Positions 1 to 9,053 of a DNA stretch of 64,000 bases are shown piece after piece. Every line of letters begins with the position of its first letter. Positions within the stretch are counted from its first letter, which is position 1. The notes under the pieces were generated by a model. The model was not told where the DNA came from. It was given only the letters and a program-made list of their open reading frames with translations, and did not search any database. The stretch is from Pseudonocardia abyssalis. GTDB lineage: Bacteria > Actinomycetota > Actinomycetes > Mycobacteriales > Pseudonocardiaceae. The DNA is taken from the NCBI RefSeq assembly GCF_019263705.2, contig NZ_JADQDK010000001.1:1612001-1676000 (forward strand). The letters are read 5' to 3'. Both the position numbers and the translations under genes were made by a program.

Positions 1-1083
1 ATCGCCCTGATGGCGCCGGTGATCGCGCGCCGGGCCGACGCGGCGGGGCGGCGCAAGCGGGCCGTCGCGATCTGGACGGCGCTGACGATCGCCACGATGG
101 CCGGGCTGTTCCTGGTGCAGGACGCCCATCAGTTCCTCGCGCTCGGGCTCGTGCTCCTCGGGTTGGGCTCGATCTTCTTCGAGCTCGCGTCGGTGTCCTA
201 CAACGCGGTGCTCTCCCAGGTCTCGACGCCGGCGACGGTGGGCCGCGTGTCCGGCTTCGGCTGGGCGATGGGCTACCTCGGCGGGATCGTGCTGCTGCTG
301 GTCGTCTACGTCGGGTTCATCGTCGGCGGCGGCGGGGTGCTGGGCGTCACCACGGAGAACGGGGTCAACATCCGGCTCGTCGCGCTGGTGGCCGCGGGGT
401 GGTTCCTGGTGTTCGCGATCCCGATGCTGCTGGTGGTCCCCGAGGTGGCGCCGACGCGCGCCGCGGAGGCCCGGCTCGGCGTCCTCGCGTCCTACCGGGC
501 CCTGTTCACCGACCTGCGGGCGCTCTTCCGCGAGAGCCCGCACACGCTGTACTTCCTCGGCGCGAGCGCGCTGTTCCGCGACGGGCTCGCCGCGGTGTTC
601 ACCTTCGGCGCGGTGCTCGCGGTGACGGTGTACGGGATCGCCGAGGACGACGTGCTGATCTTCGGGGTCGCGGCCAACGTCGTCGCCGCGGCGGGGGCGC
701 TCGCAGCCGGGTACGTCGACGACCGGATCGGGCCCAAGGCGGTGATCGTGGGGTCGCTCGCCGGGATGCTCGTCGTCGGGGTGGTGCTGCTGGTGGTGTC
801 CGGGCCGGCGATGTTCTGGGTGTTCGGGCTGGCGCTGTGCCTGTTCGTCGGGCCGGCGCAGTCGTCCTCGCGCACGTTCCTGGCCCGGCTCGCCCCACCG
901 GGGAAGGAGGGCGAGCTGTTCGGGCTCTACGCCACCACCGGCCGCGCGGCGTCGTTCCTGGCACCCACGCTCGTCGGCCTGTTCACCTACCTGTTCGCCT
1001 CCGACCGCGCCGGGATCCTCGGCATCCTGCTGGTCCTCGGCGTCGGGCTGGTGGCGCTGCTCCCCGTGCGCCGGCCCGCATGA
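1..1083 (+). CDS. MFS transporter, UMF1/Atg22-like (5' partial)
   Basis: Membrane transporter of the major facilitator superfamily, substrate unknown. The frame is open from base 1, so the N-terminus lies outside the window; the ATG at base 10 falls inside a transmembrane-loop motif (ALMAPVIARRADAAGRRKR) and is not a natural start. About ten hydrophobic segments are visible. The loop with PAQSSSRTFLARL and the late GLYATTGRAASFLAP segment resemble the UMF1 exporter family. Its stop overlaps the start of the next gene by 4 nt (ATGA), so the two related transporters are probably co-translated and may be a tandem duplication. Family assignment is good; function is not known. Confidence 0.85.
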   Translation: MALMAPVIARRADAAGRRKRAVAIWTALTIATMAGLFLVQDAHQFLALGLVLLGLGSIFFELASVSYNAVLSQVSTPATVGRVSGFGWAMGYLGGIVLLLVVYVGFIVGGGGVLGVTTENGVNIRLVALVAAGWFLVFAIPMLLVVPEVAPTRAAEARLGVLASYRALFTDLRALFRESPHTLYFLGASALFRDGLAAVFTFGAVLAVTVYGIAEDDVLIFGVAANVVAAAGALAAGYVDDRIGPKAVIVGSLAGMLVVGVVLLVVSGPAMFWVFGLALCLFVGPAQSSSRTFLARLAPPGKEGELFGLYATTGRAASFLAPTLVGLFTYLFASDRAGILGILLVLGVGLVALLPVRRPA

Positions 1084-2450
1084 ACGGCCCCACCACCCCG
1101 GAGGAGCGCGAGCGGCGCGGCTGGATCTTCTACGACTGGGCCAACCAGGTCTTCCAGACCTCGGTGATCACGGTCTTCCTGTCGCTGTACCTGACGGGGG
1201 TCGCCGAGGCGGACGCCCGCGCCCGGGGACAGGCCTGCACGGGCGACAGCGCACTCGTCCACTGCGATGTGGACCTGCTCGGGTTCGACGTCGCAGCGGG
1301 CTCGGTGTTCGGCTACCTGGTCTCGCTGGCGACGGTGCTGCAGGTGCTCGTCCTGCCGATCACCGGTGCGATCGCCGACCGCACGCAGGACAAGCGCCGC
1401 ATGCTGGGGATCTCCGCGTTCGTCGGCTCCGCGGCCACCGCGGCACTGGCGCTGACCGCGGGCACGAGCTGGCAGCTCGGGTTCGTGCTGTTCCTCGTCG
1501 CGAACACCGCGTACGGCGCGTCGATCGTCATCTACTACGCGTTCCTGCCCGAGCTGGCCGGCCCGGACGGCCGCGACGCCCTCTCCGCGCGCGGCTGGGC
1601 GTTCGGCTACCTCGGCGGCGGGCTCGCGCTGCTGTTGCACCTGGCGATCTACCTGGGTCGCGACCTCGTCGGCCTCTCGGAGTCCGACGCCGTGCGGATC
1701 TGCTTCCTCACCGCCGGGCTGTGGTGGGCGGCGTTCACGCTGATCCCGCTGCGGCGGCTGCGCCGTCACCAGGCCCCGCAGGGCAGCGAGCGCGGGGCCG
1801 CGGTGGTGACCGCGGGGTTCCGGCAGCTCGCCGACACCCTGCGCCACGCGCGGGGCGTGCCTCTGACGCTCGCGTTCCTGGGCAGCTACCTGATCTTCGC
1901 CGACGGCATCACGACCGTCGCGCAGATCGCCGGGCTCTACGGGGAGCGCGAGCTGCTCCTCCCCCGCGAGGTGCTCATCGTGACGATCCTGATCGTGCAG
2001 TTCGTGGCGTTCGTCGGTGCCGTGCTGCACGGCCGCATCGCTGCGCGGTTCGGGGCGAAGCGCACGATCCTGGGCAGCCTCGTGGGCTGGACCGTCGTCG
2101 TGACCGGGGCGTACTTCGTCACCGCGGGCCAGCAGCTGCAGTTCTACGCCGTGGCGTTCGGCATCGGCCTGGTGCTCGGCGGGACGCTGGCACTGACCCG
2201 CTCGCTGTTCAGCCAGATGGTGCCCCCCGGGCGCGAGGCCGAGTACTTCGCGCTCTACGAGATCGGCGAGAAGGGCACGTCGTGGCTGGGTCCGCTGGTG
2301 TTCGCGGCGGTCGCGGACGCCACCGGATCGTTCCGTCCGGCGATCATCTCGCTGATCGTCTTCTTCGTCGTGGGGGGCGCGCTGCTGGCCATGGTGCCGG
2401 TGAAGCGGGCCATTCGGGCGGCAGGTAACGAGGAGCCGGCCGTCTTGTAA
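1080..2450 (+). CDS. MFS transporter, UMF1/Atg22-like
   Basis: 456-residue integral membrane protein with about 12 predicted transmembrane segments. The N-terminal signature FYDWANQVFQTSVITVFLSLY (residues about 17-37) is typical of the UMF1 family, named for the vacuolar effluxer Atg22. A second signature (LTRSLFSQMVPPGREAEYFALYE) lies near residue 375. The ATG overlaps the stop of the upstream paralogue (ATGA), which fixes the start. Substrate cannot be read from sequence; amino-acid or small-metabolite efflux is a family-level guess. A 6-bp inverted repeat (CACCAG at 2452, CTGGTG at 2466) just after the stop could be a weak terminator. Confidence 0.9.
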   Translation: MNGPTTPEERERRGWIFYDWANQVFQTSVITVFLSLYLTGVAEADARARGQACTGDSALVHCDVDLLGFDVAAGSVFGYLVSLATVLQVLVLPITGAIADRTQDKRRMLGISAFVGSAATAALALTAGTSWQLGFVLFLVANTAYGASIVIYYAFLPELAGPDGRDALSARGWAFGYLGGGLALLLHLAIYLGRDLVGLSESDAVRICFLTAGLWWAAFTLIPLRRLRRHQAPQGSERGAAVVTAGFRQLADTLRHARGVPLTLAFLGSYLIFADGITTVAQIAGLYGERELLLPREVLIVTILIVQFVAFVGAVLHGRIAARFGAKRTILGSLVGWTVVVTGAYFVTAGQQLQFYAVAFGIGLVLGGTLALTRSLFSQMVPPGREAEYFALYEIGEKGTSWLGPLVFAAVADATGSFRPAIISLIVFFVVGGALLAMVPVKRAIRAAGNEEPAVL

Positions 2451-2468
2451 ACACCAGTAGTTAGCCTG

Positions 2469-2499
2469 GTGACATAAGTCACAGTTGGCTGACACGTCA
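2469..2499. promoter_or_regulatory. Two adjacent TGAC/GTCA palindromes
   Basis: GTGAC-ATAA-GTCAC at 2469-2482 and TGAC-AC-GTCA at 2490-2499 have centres about 19 bp apart, i.e. nearly two helical turns. They lie about 130-150 bp upstream of the SigR-like promoter of rbpA. They could be operator sites or part of a second upstream promoter. The palindromes are seen directly; regulation is inferred. Confidence 0.35.
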
Positions 2500-2624
2500 C
2501 AGTCGCGTGTGCGATCGGGCCGGATGGGCCACACTGTCGGATCGGGGCGGCGAACAGCAGGTGTCGGTCGCACTGTTCTTCATGAACAGAGCACATCGAC
2601 ACCGGTCGTCTGCGGCCCCGGAAC

Positions 2625-2652
2625 GGGAACAAGCGCCTGCGACGTAGACGTT
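2625..2652 (+). promoter_or_regulatory. SigR/SigH-type promoter of rbpA
   Basis: GGGAAC at 2625-2630 is followed after 19 nt by GTT at 2650-2652. This matches the thiol-oxidative-stress ECF promoter pattern GGGAAY-N18/19-GTT. rbpA is a known SigR target in Streptomyces coelicolor, so position and context agree. The predicted start would lie about 50 nt upstream of the rbpA ATG, which puts the 2668-2690 hairpin inside the leader. Confidence 0.6.
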
Positions 2653-2667
2653 ACACCCGGTAGTGAA

Positions 2668-2690
2668 CACCGAGGGAGGCTCCCTCGGTG
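2668..2690 (+). promoter_or_regulatory. Leader hairpin in front of rbpA
   Basis: Perfect 10-bp stem (CACCGAGGGA paired with TCCCTCGGTG) around a GGC loop. It ends 7 nt before the GGGAGG ribosome binding site of rbpA. No T-run follows, so it is not a standard terminator. A role in mRNA stability or control of translation initiation is inferred. Confidence 0.6.
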
Positions 2691-2709
2691 AAGAACGGGA
2701 GGAAGACGC

Positions 2710-3054
2710 ATGGCCGACCGCGTGCTCCGTGGCAGCCGGCTCGGGGCTGTCAGCTACGAGACCGACCGCAACCACGACCTCGCGCCGCGGCAGTCGATGC
2801 GCTACGCGTGCCCGCGTGGGCACGACTTCGAGGTGCCCTTCTCGCACGACGCCGAAGCCCCGCACACCTGGGAGTGCCGCCTGCACGGCAGCATCTCCAA
2901 GCTGGTCGACGGTTCGGAGCCGGAGCAGAAGAAGACCAAGCCGCCGCGCACCCACTGGGACATGCTCCTCGAGCGCCGCTCCGTCGCCGACCTCGAGGTG
3001 CTCCTGAACGAGCGCCTCGAACTGCTGGCCGAGCGTCGCCGCGAGATCGCCTGA
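2710..3054 (+). CDS. rbpA: RNA polymerase-binding protein RbpA
   Basis: 114-residue transcription factor that binds RNA polymerase and group 1/2 sigma factors and stabilises open complexes in Actinobacteria. The N-terminus MADRVLRGSRLGAVSYETDR is characteristic. The central RbpA core carries C and H residues in CPRGH (about residue 37) and CRLHG (about residue 57) in a small zinc-ribbon-like fold. The basic linker KKTKPPRTHWDMLLERRS leads to the C-terminal sigma-interaction domain (EVLLNERLELL). Length and start match the family, with GGGAGGAAGA as ribosome binding site. Transcription is probably oxidative-stress responsive through the SigR-like promoter. A strong terminator follows. Confidence 0.97.
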   Translation: MADRVLRGSRLGAVSYETDRNHDLAPRQSMRYACPRGHDFEVPFSHDAEAPHTWECRLHGSISKLVDGSEPEQKKTKPPRTHWDMLLERRSVADLEVLLNERLELLAERRREIA

Positions 3055-3087
3055 CCCGAGATCGTCTGACGCAGCCGAACCACCACG

Positions 3088-3125
3088 GAGCCGGGCCACC
3101 CCAGTGGGGTGGCCCGGCTCTTGTT
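3088..3125 (+). terminator. Rho-independent terminator after rbpA
   Basis: Perfect 15-bp GC-rich stem (3088-3102 with 3106-3120), 3-nt loop AGT, followed by TTGTT. It lies 33 nt past the rbpA stop and before the P450 start, so it should insulate rbpA from the P450 gene. Confidence 0.8.
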
Positions 3126-3156
3126 CGTCCGCGGCCCGTCGCACCATGATTCCGGC

Positions 3157-4434
3157 ATGAGCAGCGAAGACCCCGGCCACCTGGCCTTCTGGGCCCGCCC
3201 GGACGACGAACGCGCCGCCGTCTTCGCCGCGCTGCGCCGCCGGGACGGGCTGCCGTGGGTCCCGTTCACCAACCGCGCACCGTTCACCCCGAGCCGCGAC
3301 GGCTTCCACGCCGTCGTCCGGCACGCCGACGTCGTGGCGGCGACCCGGGACGCCCGGCTGTTCGGCAACGCCCCCAACGCCGCCTCGCTCTACGACATCC
3401 CCCCGTGGCTGCTGCGCTACCTCGACTCGATGATCAGCAAGGACGGGCCGGAGCACGCGCGGCTGCGCAAGGTCCTCGCGCGGGCGTTCTCGCCGAGGAT
3501 GCTGGCGCGGCTGGAGTCCGACATCCGCACCCGTGCCACCCGGATCGTGGACGACGTGCTGACCGAGCGCTCCGGGGAGTTCGTGTCCCGGGTCGCGCAG
3601 CGGCTGCCGGTGGCCGTCATCTGCACGATGCTCGGTCTCGACGACACCCACCACGACCTCGTCGCCCGCCACGGCAACACCCTGGTCGGCTCCAACGACC
3701 CGGAGCACAACGGCGTCAGCCGCGCGTACCTGATGCGGCACGGGGCGCCCGGCGTGCGGCACCTGCTGCCGCTGAGCGCCCGCCTGGCGTTCGCCGGTGA
3801 GCAGCTGCACCGCCTGGTGCGCCGCACCGGTCGCGAGCGGCTGCGCGAGCCCCGCGACGACCTCATCTCGACCCTGGTGCACGCCGACGTCGACGGCGAG
3901 CGGCTCACCCCGCGCGAGGTCGGCACCCTGTTCATCCTGCTGGTGCTGGCCGGCAGCGAGACCACGCGCGCCACGATCTCCCACGCCCTGCGCCTGCTCA
4001 CCGACCATCCCGAGCAGCGCGAGCACCTGCTGGCCGACGTGCCGGGACGGATCGGCGGCGCGGTCGAGGAGACGGTGCGCCACGCCAGCCCGGTGCTGCA
4101 GTTCCGCCGCACCGCCACCGCCGACGGCGAGCTCGCCGGCACCCCGGTCCGGGCCGGTGACAAGCTGCTGCTGTTCTACACCTCGGCCAACCGCGACGAG
4201 GCCGTGTTCACCGACCCGGACCGGTTCGACATCACCCGCTCCCCGAACCCGCACCTGGGCTTCGGCGGCCCCGGACCCCACTACTGCCTGGGTGCGGCGC
4301 TGGCCCGCACCGAGGCGACGATCCTGCTCACCGAGCTGCTGACCCGGGCACCCACGATCCGGGCCGTGGGCGAGCCGGACCGGTTGCTGTCGGACTTCGT
4401 GAACGGCGTGAAGCGGCAGGCGTACGCGCTCTGA
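3157..4434 (+). CDS. Cytochrome P450
   Basis: 425-residue soluble heme monooxygenase. Visible signatures in order: the oxygen-activating I-helix AGSETT (about residue 265), the K-helix ExxR as ETVR (about residue 305), and the heme loop FGGPGPHYCLGAALA with the Cys thiolate ligand (about residue 372). No ferredoxin or ferredoxin reductase gene is adjacent, so electrons must come from elsewhere. Start chosen at the ATG giving MSSEDPGHLAFWARPDDE; the open frame extends upstream through the rbpA terminator and that part is unlikely to be translated. The heme-loop FGGPGPHYCLG resembles actinobacterial steroid or fatty-acid P450s, but substrate is unknown. Confidence 0.93.
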   Translation: MSSEDPGHLAFWARPDDERAAVFAALRRRDGLPWVPFTNRAPFTPSRDGFHAVVRHADVVAATRDARLFGNAPNAASLYDIPPWLLRYLDSMISKDGPEHARLRKVLARAFSPRMLARLESDIRTRATRIVDDVLTERSGEFVSRVAQRLPVAVICTMLGLDDTHHDLVARHGNTLVGSNDPEHNGVSRAYLMRHGAPGVRHLLPLSARLAFAGEQLHRLVRRTGRERLREPRDDLISTLVHADVDGERLTPREVGTLFILLVLAGSETTRATISHALRLLTDHPEQREHLLADVPGRIGGAVEETVRHASPVLQFRRTATADGELAGTPVRAGDKLLLFYTSANRDEAVFTDPDRFDITRSPNPHLGFGGPGPHYCLGAALARTEATILLTELLTRAPTIRAVGEPDRLLSDFVNGVKRQAYAL

Positions 4435-4440
4435 GAGACC

Positions 4441-4935
4441 TCAGGCGTCGAGGACCTGGCCGGCGCTGCGCACGACGGGCGGCAGGGTGCTCCACGGGAA
4501 GTTGATCCACTTGTCGGTGCGCCGCCACACGTACTCGCACTGCACCGTGGAGTGCGGCTTCTCGTAGACCACCGCGCAGCGGACGTCGGCGACGTGCCCG
4601 ACGCAGAAGTCGCGTACCAGCTTCAGCGTGGCCCCGGTGTCGGCGACGTCGTCGGCGACCAGCACCCGCGCCCCGGACAGGTCGACGACGTTCGGCACCG
4701 GCGGGAGCATGATCGGCACGGGCAGCCGCTCGTCGACGCCGGTGTAGAACTCGACGTTCGCGACGTGCAGGTTCTTCACGTCCAGCGCGTAACCGAGCGC
4801 GCCGGCGACGAACAGCCCGCCGCGGGCGATGGACAGGACGATGTCGGGCAGGTATCCGTCGGCGGCGACCTGCTCGGCGAGCTCGCGCGAGGCGGTGCCG
4901 AACAGCTCCCAGGTCAGGGTCTCGCGCTCGCTCAC
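4441..4935 (-). CDS. Phosphoribosyltransferase family protein
   Basis: 164-residue type I phosphoribosyltransferase. The PRPP-binding loop [17 protein letters not shown] lies near residue 95-111 and an early [13 protein letters not shown] loop near residue 36. The C-terminal [25 protein letters not shown] resembles the xanthine/hypoxanthine-type or ComF-like PRTases found in archaea and actinobacteria. The GTG start is fixed by a 4-nt GTGA overlap with the ppm1 stop, so it is probably translated with ppm1. It is likely purine salvage or nucleotide transfer; the exact base is not determinable. Confidence 0.85.
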   Translation of the reverse strand: MSERETLTWELFGTASRELAEQVAADGYLPDIVLSIARGGLFVAGALGYALDVKNLHVANVEFYTGVDERLPVPIMLPPVPNVVDLSGARVLVADDVADTGATLKLVRDFCVGHVADVRCAVVYEKPHSTVQCEYVWRRTDKWINFPWSTLPPVVRSAGQVLDA

Positions 4936-5678
4936 GCGCTCACGCTCGCCCCGCGCCGGCGCAGCACCCGCTGCGCGCCCCACCTCGTGACCAGCCACAG
5001 CGCCTCGGTGACGATCGACCGGCTCATCTTGGACGCCCCCCGCTCCCGTTCGACGAACGTGATCGGCACCTCGCGCACCCGGAACCCGGCGAGCACGGCA
5101 CGGTAGGCGACGTCGACCTGGAAGCAGTAGCCCTGCGAGGCGACCTCGCCGAGGTCGAGCTCCTCGAGCACCTGGCGCCGGAAGGCGCGGTAGCCGCCGG
5201 TGATGTCCTGGATCGGGACGCCCAGGGCGAGGCGGGAGTAGAGGTTGCCGCCGCGGGAGAGCCACTCGCGGTGCGCGGGCCAGTTGCGGACCGCGCCGCC
5301 CGGCACGTACCGCGAGCCGAGGACGAGGTCGGCGTCGCGCAGCGCGTCGAGCAGGGAGGGCAGGTCCTCCGGGGCGTGCGAGCCGTCGGCGTCCATCTCG
5401 ACGACGACCTGGTGCGGGCCGTCCAGCGCGTGGGCGAACCCGGCGAGGTAGGCGGCGCCGAGGCCGTCCTTCGTGGTGCGGTGCAGCACGCTGATCCGGG
5501 GGTCGGCCGCGGCCATCTCGTCGGCCAGCTTCCCGGTGCCGTCGGGACTGTTGTCGTCGACCACGAGCACGTCGGCGGTGGGGACGGCGGCGTGCAGCCG
5601 CGCGACGACCGGCCCGATGTTCTCGCGTTCGTCGTAGGTCGGGATCACCACCAGCACGGGTCCCGGGACCTCAGACAT
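4932..5678 (-). CDS. ppm1: Polyprenol monophosphomannose synthase
   Basis: 248-residue GT2 glycosyltransferase that transfers mannose from GDP-mannose to polyprenyl phosphate. The product is the donor for lipoglycan and protein mannosylation. Features: [13 protein letters not shown] (residues 9-21), the [10 protein letters not shown] metal/nucleotide motif (about 39-48), [14 protein letters not shown] (about 93-106) and the conserved [11 protein letters not shown] near 163. No membrane anchor is visible. In M. tuberculosis Rv2051c this catalytic domain is fused to Lnt; here the two are separate but overlapping genes (8 nt). A GT-C mannosyltransferase-like gene lies upstream in the same orientation. 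Confidence 0.94.
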   Translation of the reverse strand: MSEVPGPVLVVIPTYDERENIGPVVARLHAAVPTADVLVVDDNSPDGTGKLADEMAAADPRISVLHRTTKDGLGAAYLAGFAHALDGPHQVVVEMDADGSHAPEDLPSLLDALRDADLVLGSRYVPGGAVRNWPAHREWLSRGGNLYSRLALGVPIQDITGGYRAFRRQVLEELDLGEVASQGYCFQVDVAYRAVLAGFRVREVPITFVERERGASKMSRSIVTEALWLVTRWGAQRVLRRRGASVSA

Positions 5679-7098
5679 CGGACTTCCTTCCCGCCGCCCG
5701 GCGGCGCGCGGGGACCGCCACGGCGACGGCCCCCAGACCCAGGGCGACCACGACCCACTCCGGGCCCGATCGCAGCTGGCTGGCCAGGGTAACGGTGGTG
5801 CGCAGCGTCGTCCGATCGACCAGGGTGTCCGGGGTGAACTGCTGCGTGCGGGCGGTGACGGTGCCGTCCGGGGTGACCGTGGCGCTCACCCCCGACGTGG
5901 TGACGACGACCGCCGACCGGTCGAACTCCACCGCGCGGATCCGCGACATGGCCAGCTGCTGGTAGGTCATGTCGGTGAACCCGAAGGTCGCGTTGTTGCT
6001 CGGCACGGCGATCATCTCCGCGCCCGCGGCGACGCTGTCGGCGAGCAGGTCGTCGAAGGCGATCTCCCAGCAGATCGCGATGCCGACGCGCACCCCGTTG
6101 ACGTCGAGCGCCCCCTCCCCCGGCCCGGGCAGGAAGTTGCTGGCCCGGTCGACGTAGGGCGAGAACAGCCGGAAGAAGCTGCGCCAGGGCATGTACTCGC
6201 CGAAGGGCTGGATGCGGCGCTTGTCGCTGCGCTCCACCACCCCGACGCCGGGCTCCCACACCACGGCGGCGTTGCTCGACGTCGGGCCGTCGGAGTTGGC
6301 CATCTCCGGCGGGTTGCGCAGGATCGTGCCCAGCAGGATCGGCACGCCGATCGCGGTGGCCGCGCGGTCGATCTGCGCGGCTGCGTCGGGGTTCTGCAGG
6401 GGGTCGATGTCGGAGGAGTTCTCCGGCCACACGACGACGTCGGGCTGCTCGGCGCGGCCGGCGGCGACGTCGGCGGCGAGCTCCTCGGTGACGCGGACGT
6501 GGTTGTCGAGGACGGCGCGGCGCTGGGCGTTGAAGTCCAGGCCCAGGCGTGGCACGTTGCCCTGGACCGCGGCGACGGTGACGACCCGGTCGGGCCCGCC
6601 ACCGAACGCGGGAACCAGCGCGGCGATCGGGCCGGTGAGCAGCGCGGCGACGGCGATGACCGCGGGCGTCCGGACCGAGGCGATCCCCTCCCGCACGACG
6701 AGCCTGCGCACCAGCTCCCCCAGCGCGAGCCCGGCCAGCACGGTGACGAACGACAGCAGCGGCACCCCGCCGATCGCGGCGACCGGCAGGAACGGGCCGT
6801 CGGGCTGGCCGAAACCGACGCGGCCCCACGGCATGCCGCCCCACGGGATCCGGGAGCGCACCGACTCGCCGATCCCCCACACCGCGGCGGCCCACAGCGG
6901 CCACGCGGGCAGGCGGGTGACCACGGCCATCCCGGCGCACGCGACGGCGACGAACAGCGACTCGAAGACCGACAGGGCGATCCACGGCAACCACTGCACC
7001 AACGAGCTGACCCACACCAGCAGCGGCGTCAGGAACGCCATCGAGAACACGAACCCGTAGCCGAACCCGGCGCGCGCCGACCCGCCGCGCAGGACCAC
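5671..7098 (-). CDS. lnt: Apolipoprotein N-acyltransferase (start uncertain)
   Basis: Adds the third acyl chain to the N-terminal Cys of lipoproteins in the membrane. N-terminal transmembrane helices precede a nitrilase-fold domain. Catalytic residues are visible as Glu in VVWPENSSD, Lys in [16 protein letters not shown] and Cys in [12 protein letters not shown]. The listed end uses the GTG at 7098, which leaves out the first conserved segment. The frame stays open to 7278 and encodes GGYLLYLSFPPSTLWWLALP, typical Lnt sequence, but has no ATG, GTG or TTG. Either a CTG start (near 7194) is used or a base is missing in the C/G run near 7229-7241 (see findings). It overlaps ppm1 by 8 nt. Confidence 0.88.
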   Translation of the reverse strand: MVLRGGSARAGFGYGFVFSMAFLTPLLVWVSSLVQWLPWIALSVFESLFVAVACAGMAVVTRLPAWPLWAAAVWGIGESVRSRIPWGGMPWGRVGFGQPDGPFLPVAAIGGVPLLSFVTVLAGLALGELVRRLVVREGIASVRTPAVIAVAALLTGPIAALVPAFGGGPDRVVTVAAVQGNVPRLGLDFNAQRRAVLDNHVRVTEELAADVAAGRAEQPDVVVWPENSSDIDPLQNPDAAAQIDRAATAIGVPILLGTILRNPPEMANSDGPTSSNAAVVWEPGVGVVERSDKRRIQPFGEYMPWRSFFRLFSPYVDRASNFLPGPGEGALDVNGVRVGIAICWEIAFDDLLADSVAAGAEMIAVPSNNATFGFTDMTYQQLAMSRIRAVEFDRSAVVVTTSGVSATVTPDGTVTARTQQFTPDTLVDRTTLRTTVTLASQLRSGPEWVVVALGLGAVAVAVPARRRAAGRKSDV

Positions 7099-7304
7099 GC
7101 CGAACAGGCCGAACGCCGGCAGCGCCAGCCACCACAGCGTGCTGGGCGGGAAGCTCAGGTACAGCAGGTACCCGCCCGCCGCGGCGGCGACCAGCCGGAC
7201 GGGGACGAGCGCGCGTCGGCGCGGCGGAGCCCCGGGGGCGGGACGGGATCGGTGGTGGGAGCGGCCACGGGGGTGAGCCTACGTCCGGGGTCGGACGTCA
7301 CGGC

Positions 7305-8948
7305 TCACCGGCGTTCGAGCACCAGCACCTCGTCGCTCACAGCGACCGGTGTCAGCGTCGCCACGGGCCGCCCGGCGAGCAGGATCCGCAGGAACGGCGT
7401 CTCCTCCTCCACGACCTGCCCGCCGCCGTCCTGGGGGTGGCGGTAGAGCACGAGGTACCGGGCGTCGAAGCGGTCCATCGTCGCGGCGACGGTGTCCTCG
7501 TTCCAGCGCAGGTCCGAGAACGTCGACTCGACGAGCCCGACGACCGGGCGGCGCAGGACGTAGCCGGTGGCCTGGCCGTCGGCGGCGAGGACCGGCTCGT
7601 CGGGGCCGAGGCGGGCGTCGAGCCACTCCGGGACGGTGTCTCCGCCGGCCACCGGTGCGGCGAGCCGCTGCGCCACACCGGCGTCCGGCGGCGGGTCGGA
7701 CGTCGTGAGCACGCCGAGGACCCCGACCAGCAGGCCGATCGCCGCCACCGCGGTCGCGCCGGCGTACCGGGGTCCGCGACGCGGAGGCTCGGCGGTGCGC
7801 GGGGCGGGGACGACGGGCACGGTGGCGGCCGCCAGGAGCGCGAGCAGCAGCAGCGCGGTGGGCAGCAGGGGGAAGAACATCCGCGGGCCGTAGGAGATCA
7901 CCGAGACCAGCCCGGCCTCGAACATCAGCACGCCGTACACCGCGACGACCGCGCCGAGCAGCACGACCGGACCGGTCGCGGGGCGCGGGCGGCGCCGGAC
8001 CAGCACGACGAGCCCGACCAGTGCCGCGAGCCCGAGCACCGCCTGGGCGGCACGGGCCGGCAGGCTCGACGCGTCGCCGATGACGAGGTGCAGCAGCGCG
8101 TCGGCGGTGTCGAGGACCAGGCCGCCGACGGGGTGGTCGACGGACACGGTGTTGCCGCCCCGCCAGCTGCCCGCGACGACCACGTTGCGCAGCAGCAGGG
8201 CCCCGAACAGCGGGGCCGCGACGCCGACGGTGATCGCGAGCGTCTCCGCGGCCCGCCGGTCGCGCCGCAGCAGCAGCAGCACCGTCAGCCCGACCGCGGT
8301 GCCGACGACGACGAACAGGCCCGCGTAGCGCACCCACACCGACAGGCCGAGCGCGACGCCGGCCAGCACCGAGGCGCGGCGGTGCCCGACGGTCCGCTGC
8401 GCGGCCACCAGCCCGAGCGCGGTGCCGGTGACGAGCAGCGTGAACAGCGCCTCGCTGAGGACCGAGCCCGCGAACGTCAGGGTGAACGGGTTGACGGCGA
8501 ACGCGAGGAGCGCCGGGCGGGCGAACCGGGCGGGTACCTGCAGGGTCCGGGTGGCGAGGCCGAGCACCAGCACGGTCAGGGCCACCGCGAGCACGGAGAC
8601 CGTGACCGCCGCGCCGACCGGGGGCAGCCCGAGCAGGCGCAGCCCGGCGATCGCGAACGGGTAGCCCGGAGGCTGGGTGGTGAACGGGGCGGGGAGGACG
8701 CCGTGGGACTGCTCGACGTCGAAGAAGGGCAGGTCTGTGGTGATGCCGTGGCCGGTGAGCAGGTTCTCGGCGACGCCCAGGTACTGGTAGCCGTCGTTGC
8801 CGATGTTCAGGTGGGGCACGGCGAGCGTGACGGCCGTGGACACGGCACCGGCGGCCGTTGCCCAGACCCCGATCTCACGCAGGGACTGCGGCTGCCCACG
8901 GCGGGTGGTCGGACGGGCCGTCGACCCGGTCCGGACGGTCACGGCCAC
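7305..8948 (-). CDS. GT-C-type membrane glycosyltransferase (ArnT/PMT-like)
   Basis: 547-residue protein with about ten transmembrane segments. Its N-terminal periplasmic loop carries an acidic motif (NIGNDGYQYLGVAENLLTGHG, starting near residue 48), the position of the catalytic acidic residue in dolichyl-phosphate-mannose-dependent (GT39/GT83-like) enzymes. A C-terminal extracytoplasmic domain follows after about residue 420. Start is GTG (MAVTVRTG). It lies directly upstream of lnt and ppm1 in the same direction, so polyprenyl-phosphate mannose from Ppm1 is a plausible donor; this is inference. Acceptor unknown. Confidence 0.8.
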   Translation of the reverse strand: MAVTVRTGSTARPTTRRGQPQSLREIGVWATAAGAVSTAVTLAVPHLNIGNDGYQYLGVAENLLTGHGITTDLPFFDVEQSHGVLPAPFTTQPPGYPFAIAGLRLLGLPPVGAAVTVSVLAVALTVLVLGLATRTLQVPARFARPALLAFAVNPFTLTFAGSVLSEALFTLLVTGTALGLVAAQRTVGHRRASVLAGVALGLSVWVRYAGLFVVVGTAVGLTVLLLLRRDRRAAETLAITVGVAAPLFGALLLRNVVVAGSWRGGNTVSVDHPVGGLVLDTADALLHLVIGDASSLPARAAQAVLGLAALVGLVVLVRRRPRPATGPVVLLGAVVAVYGVLMFEAGLVSVISYGPRMFFPLLPTALLLLALLAAATVPVVPAPRTAEPPRRGPRYAGATAVAAIGLLVGVLGVLTTSDPPPDAGVAQRLAAPVAGGDTVPEWLDARLGPDEPVLAADGQATGYVLRRPVVGLVESTFSDLRWNEDTVAATMDRFDARYLVLYRHPQDGGGQVVEEETPFLRILLAGRPVATLTPVAVSDEVLVLERR

Positions 8949-9053
8949 GGACGCCTCCCCAGGGTCGACCCGGACCCCCGACGGACCCGGTACGGGCGTG
9001 CGGCGACCCTGCAGCGCGCTCCTGGCCCTGTGTCGGCGGAGCCACCGGAACCG
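8949..9053. other. Short gap without recognisable element
   Basis: 105 nt between the glycosyltransferase start and the stop of the PIG-L gene. It must hold the promoter of the glycosyltransferase-lnt-ppm1 run on the minus strand, but no consensus stood out. Confidence 0.4.

Larger units (their letters stand above)
2451..2709. other. 259-bp intergenic region upstream of rbpA
   Basis: Longest gene-free stretch of the window. It holds two short palindromes (2469-2482 and 2490-2499), a SigR-like promoter (2625-2652), a perfect leader hairpin (2668-2690) and the rbpA ribosome binding site (GGGAGG near 2698). No coding sequence is supported on either strand. Confidence 0.8.
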
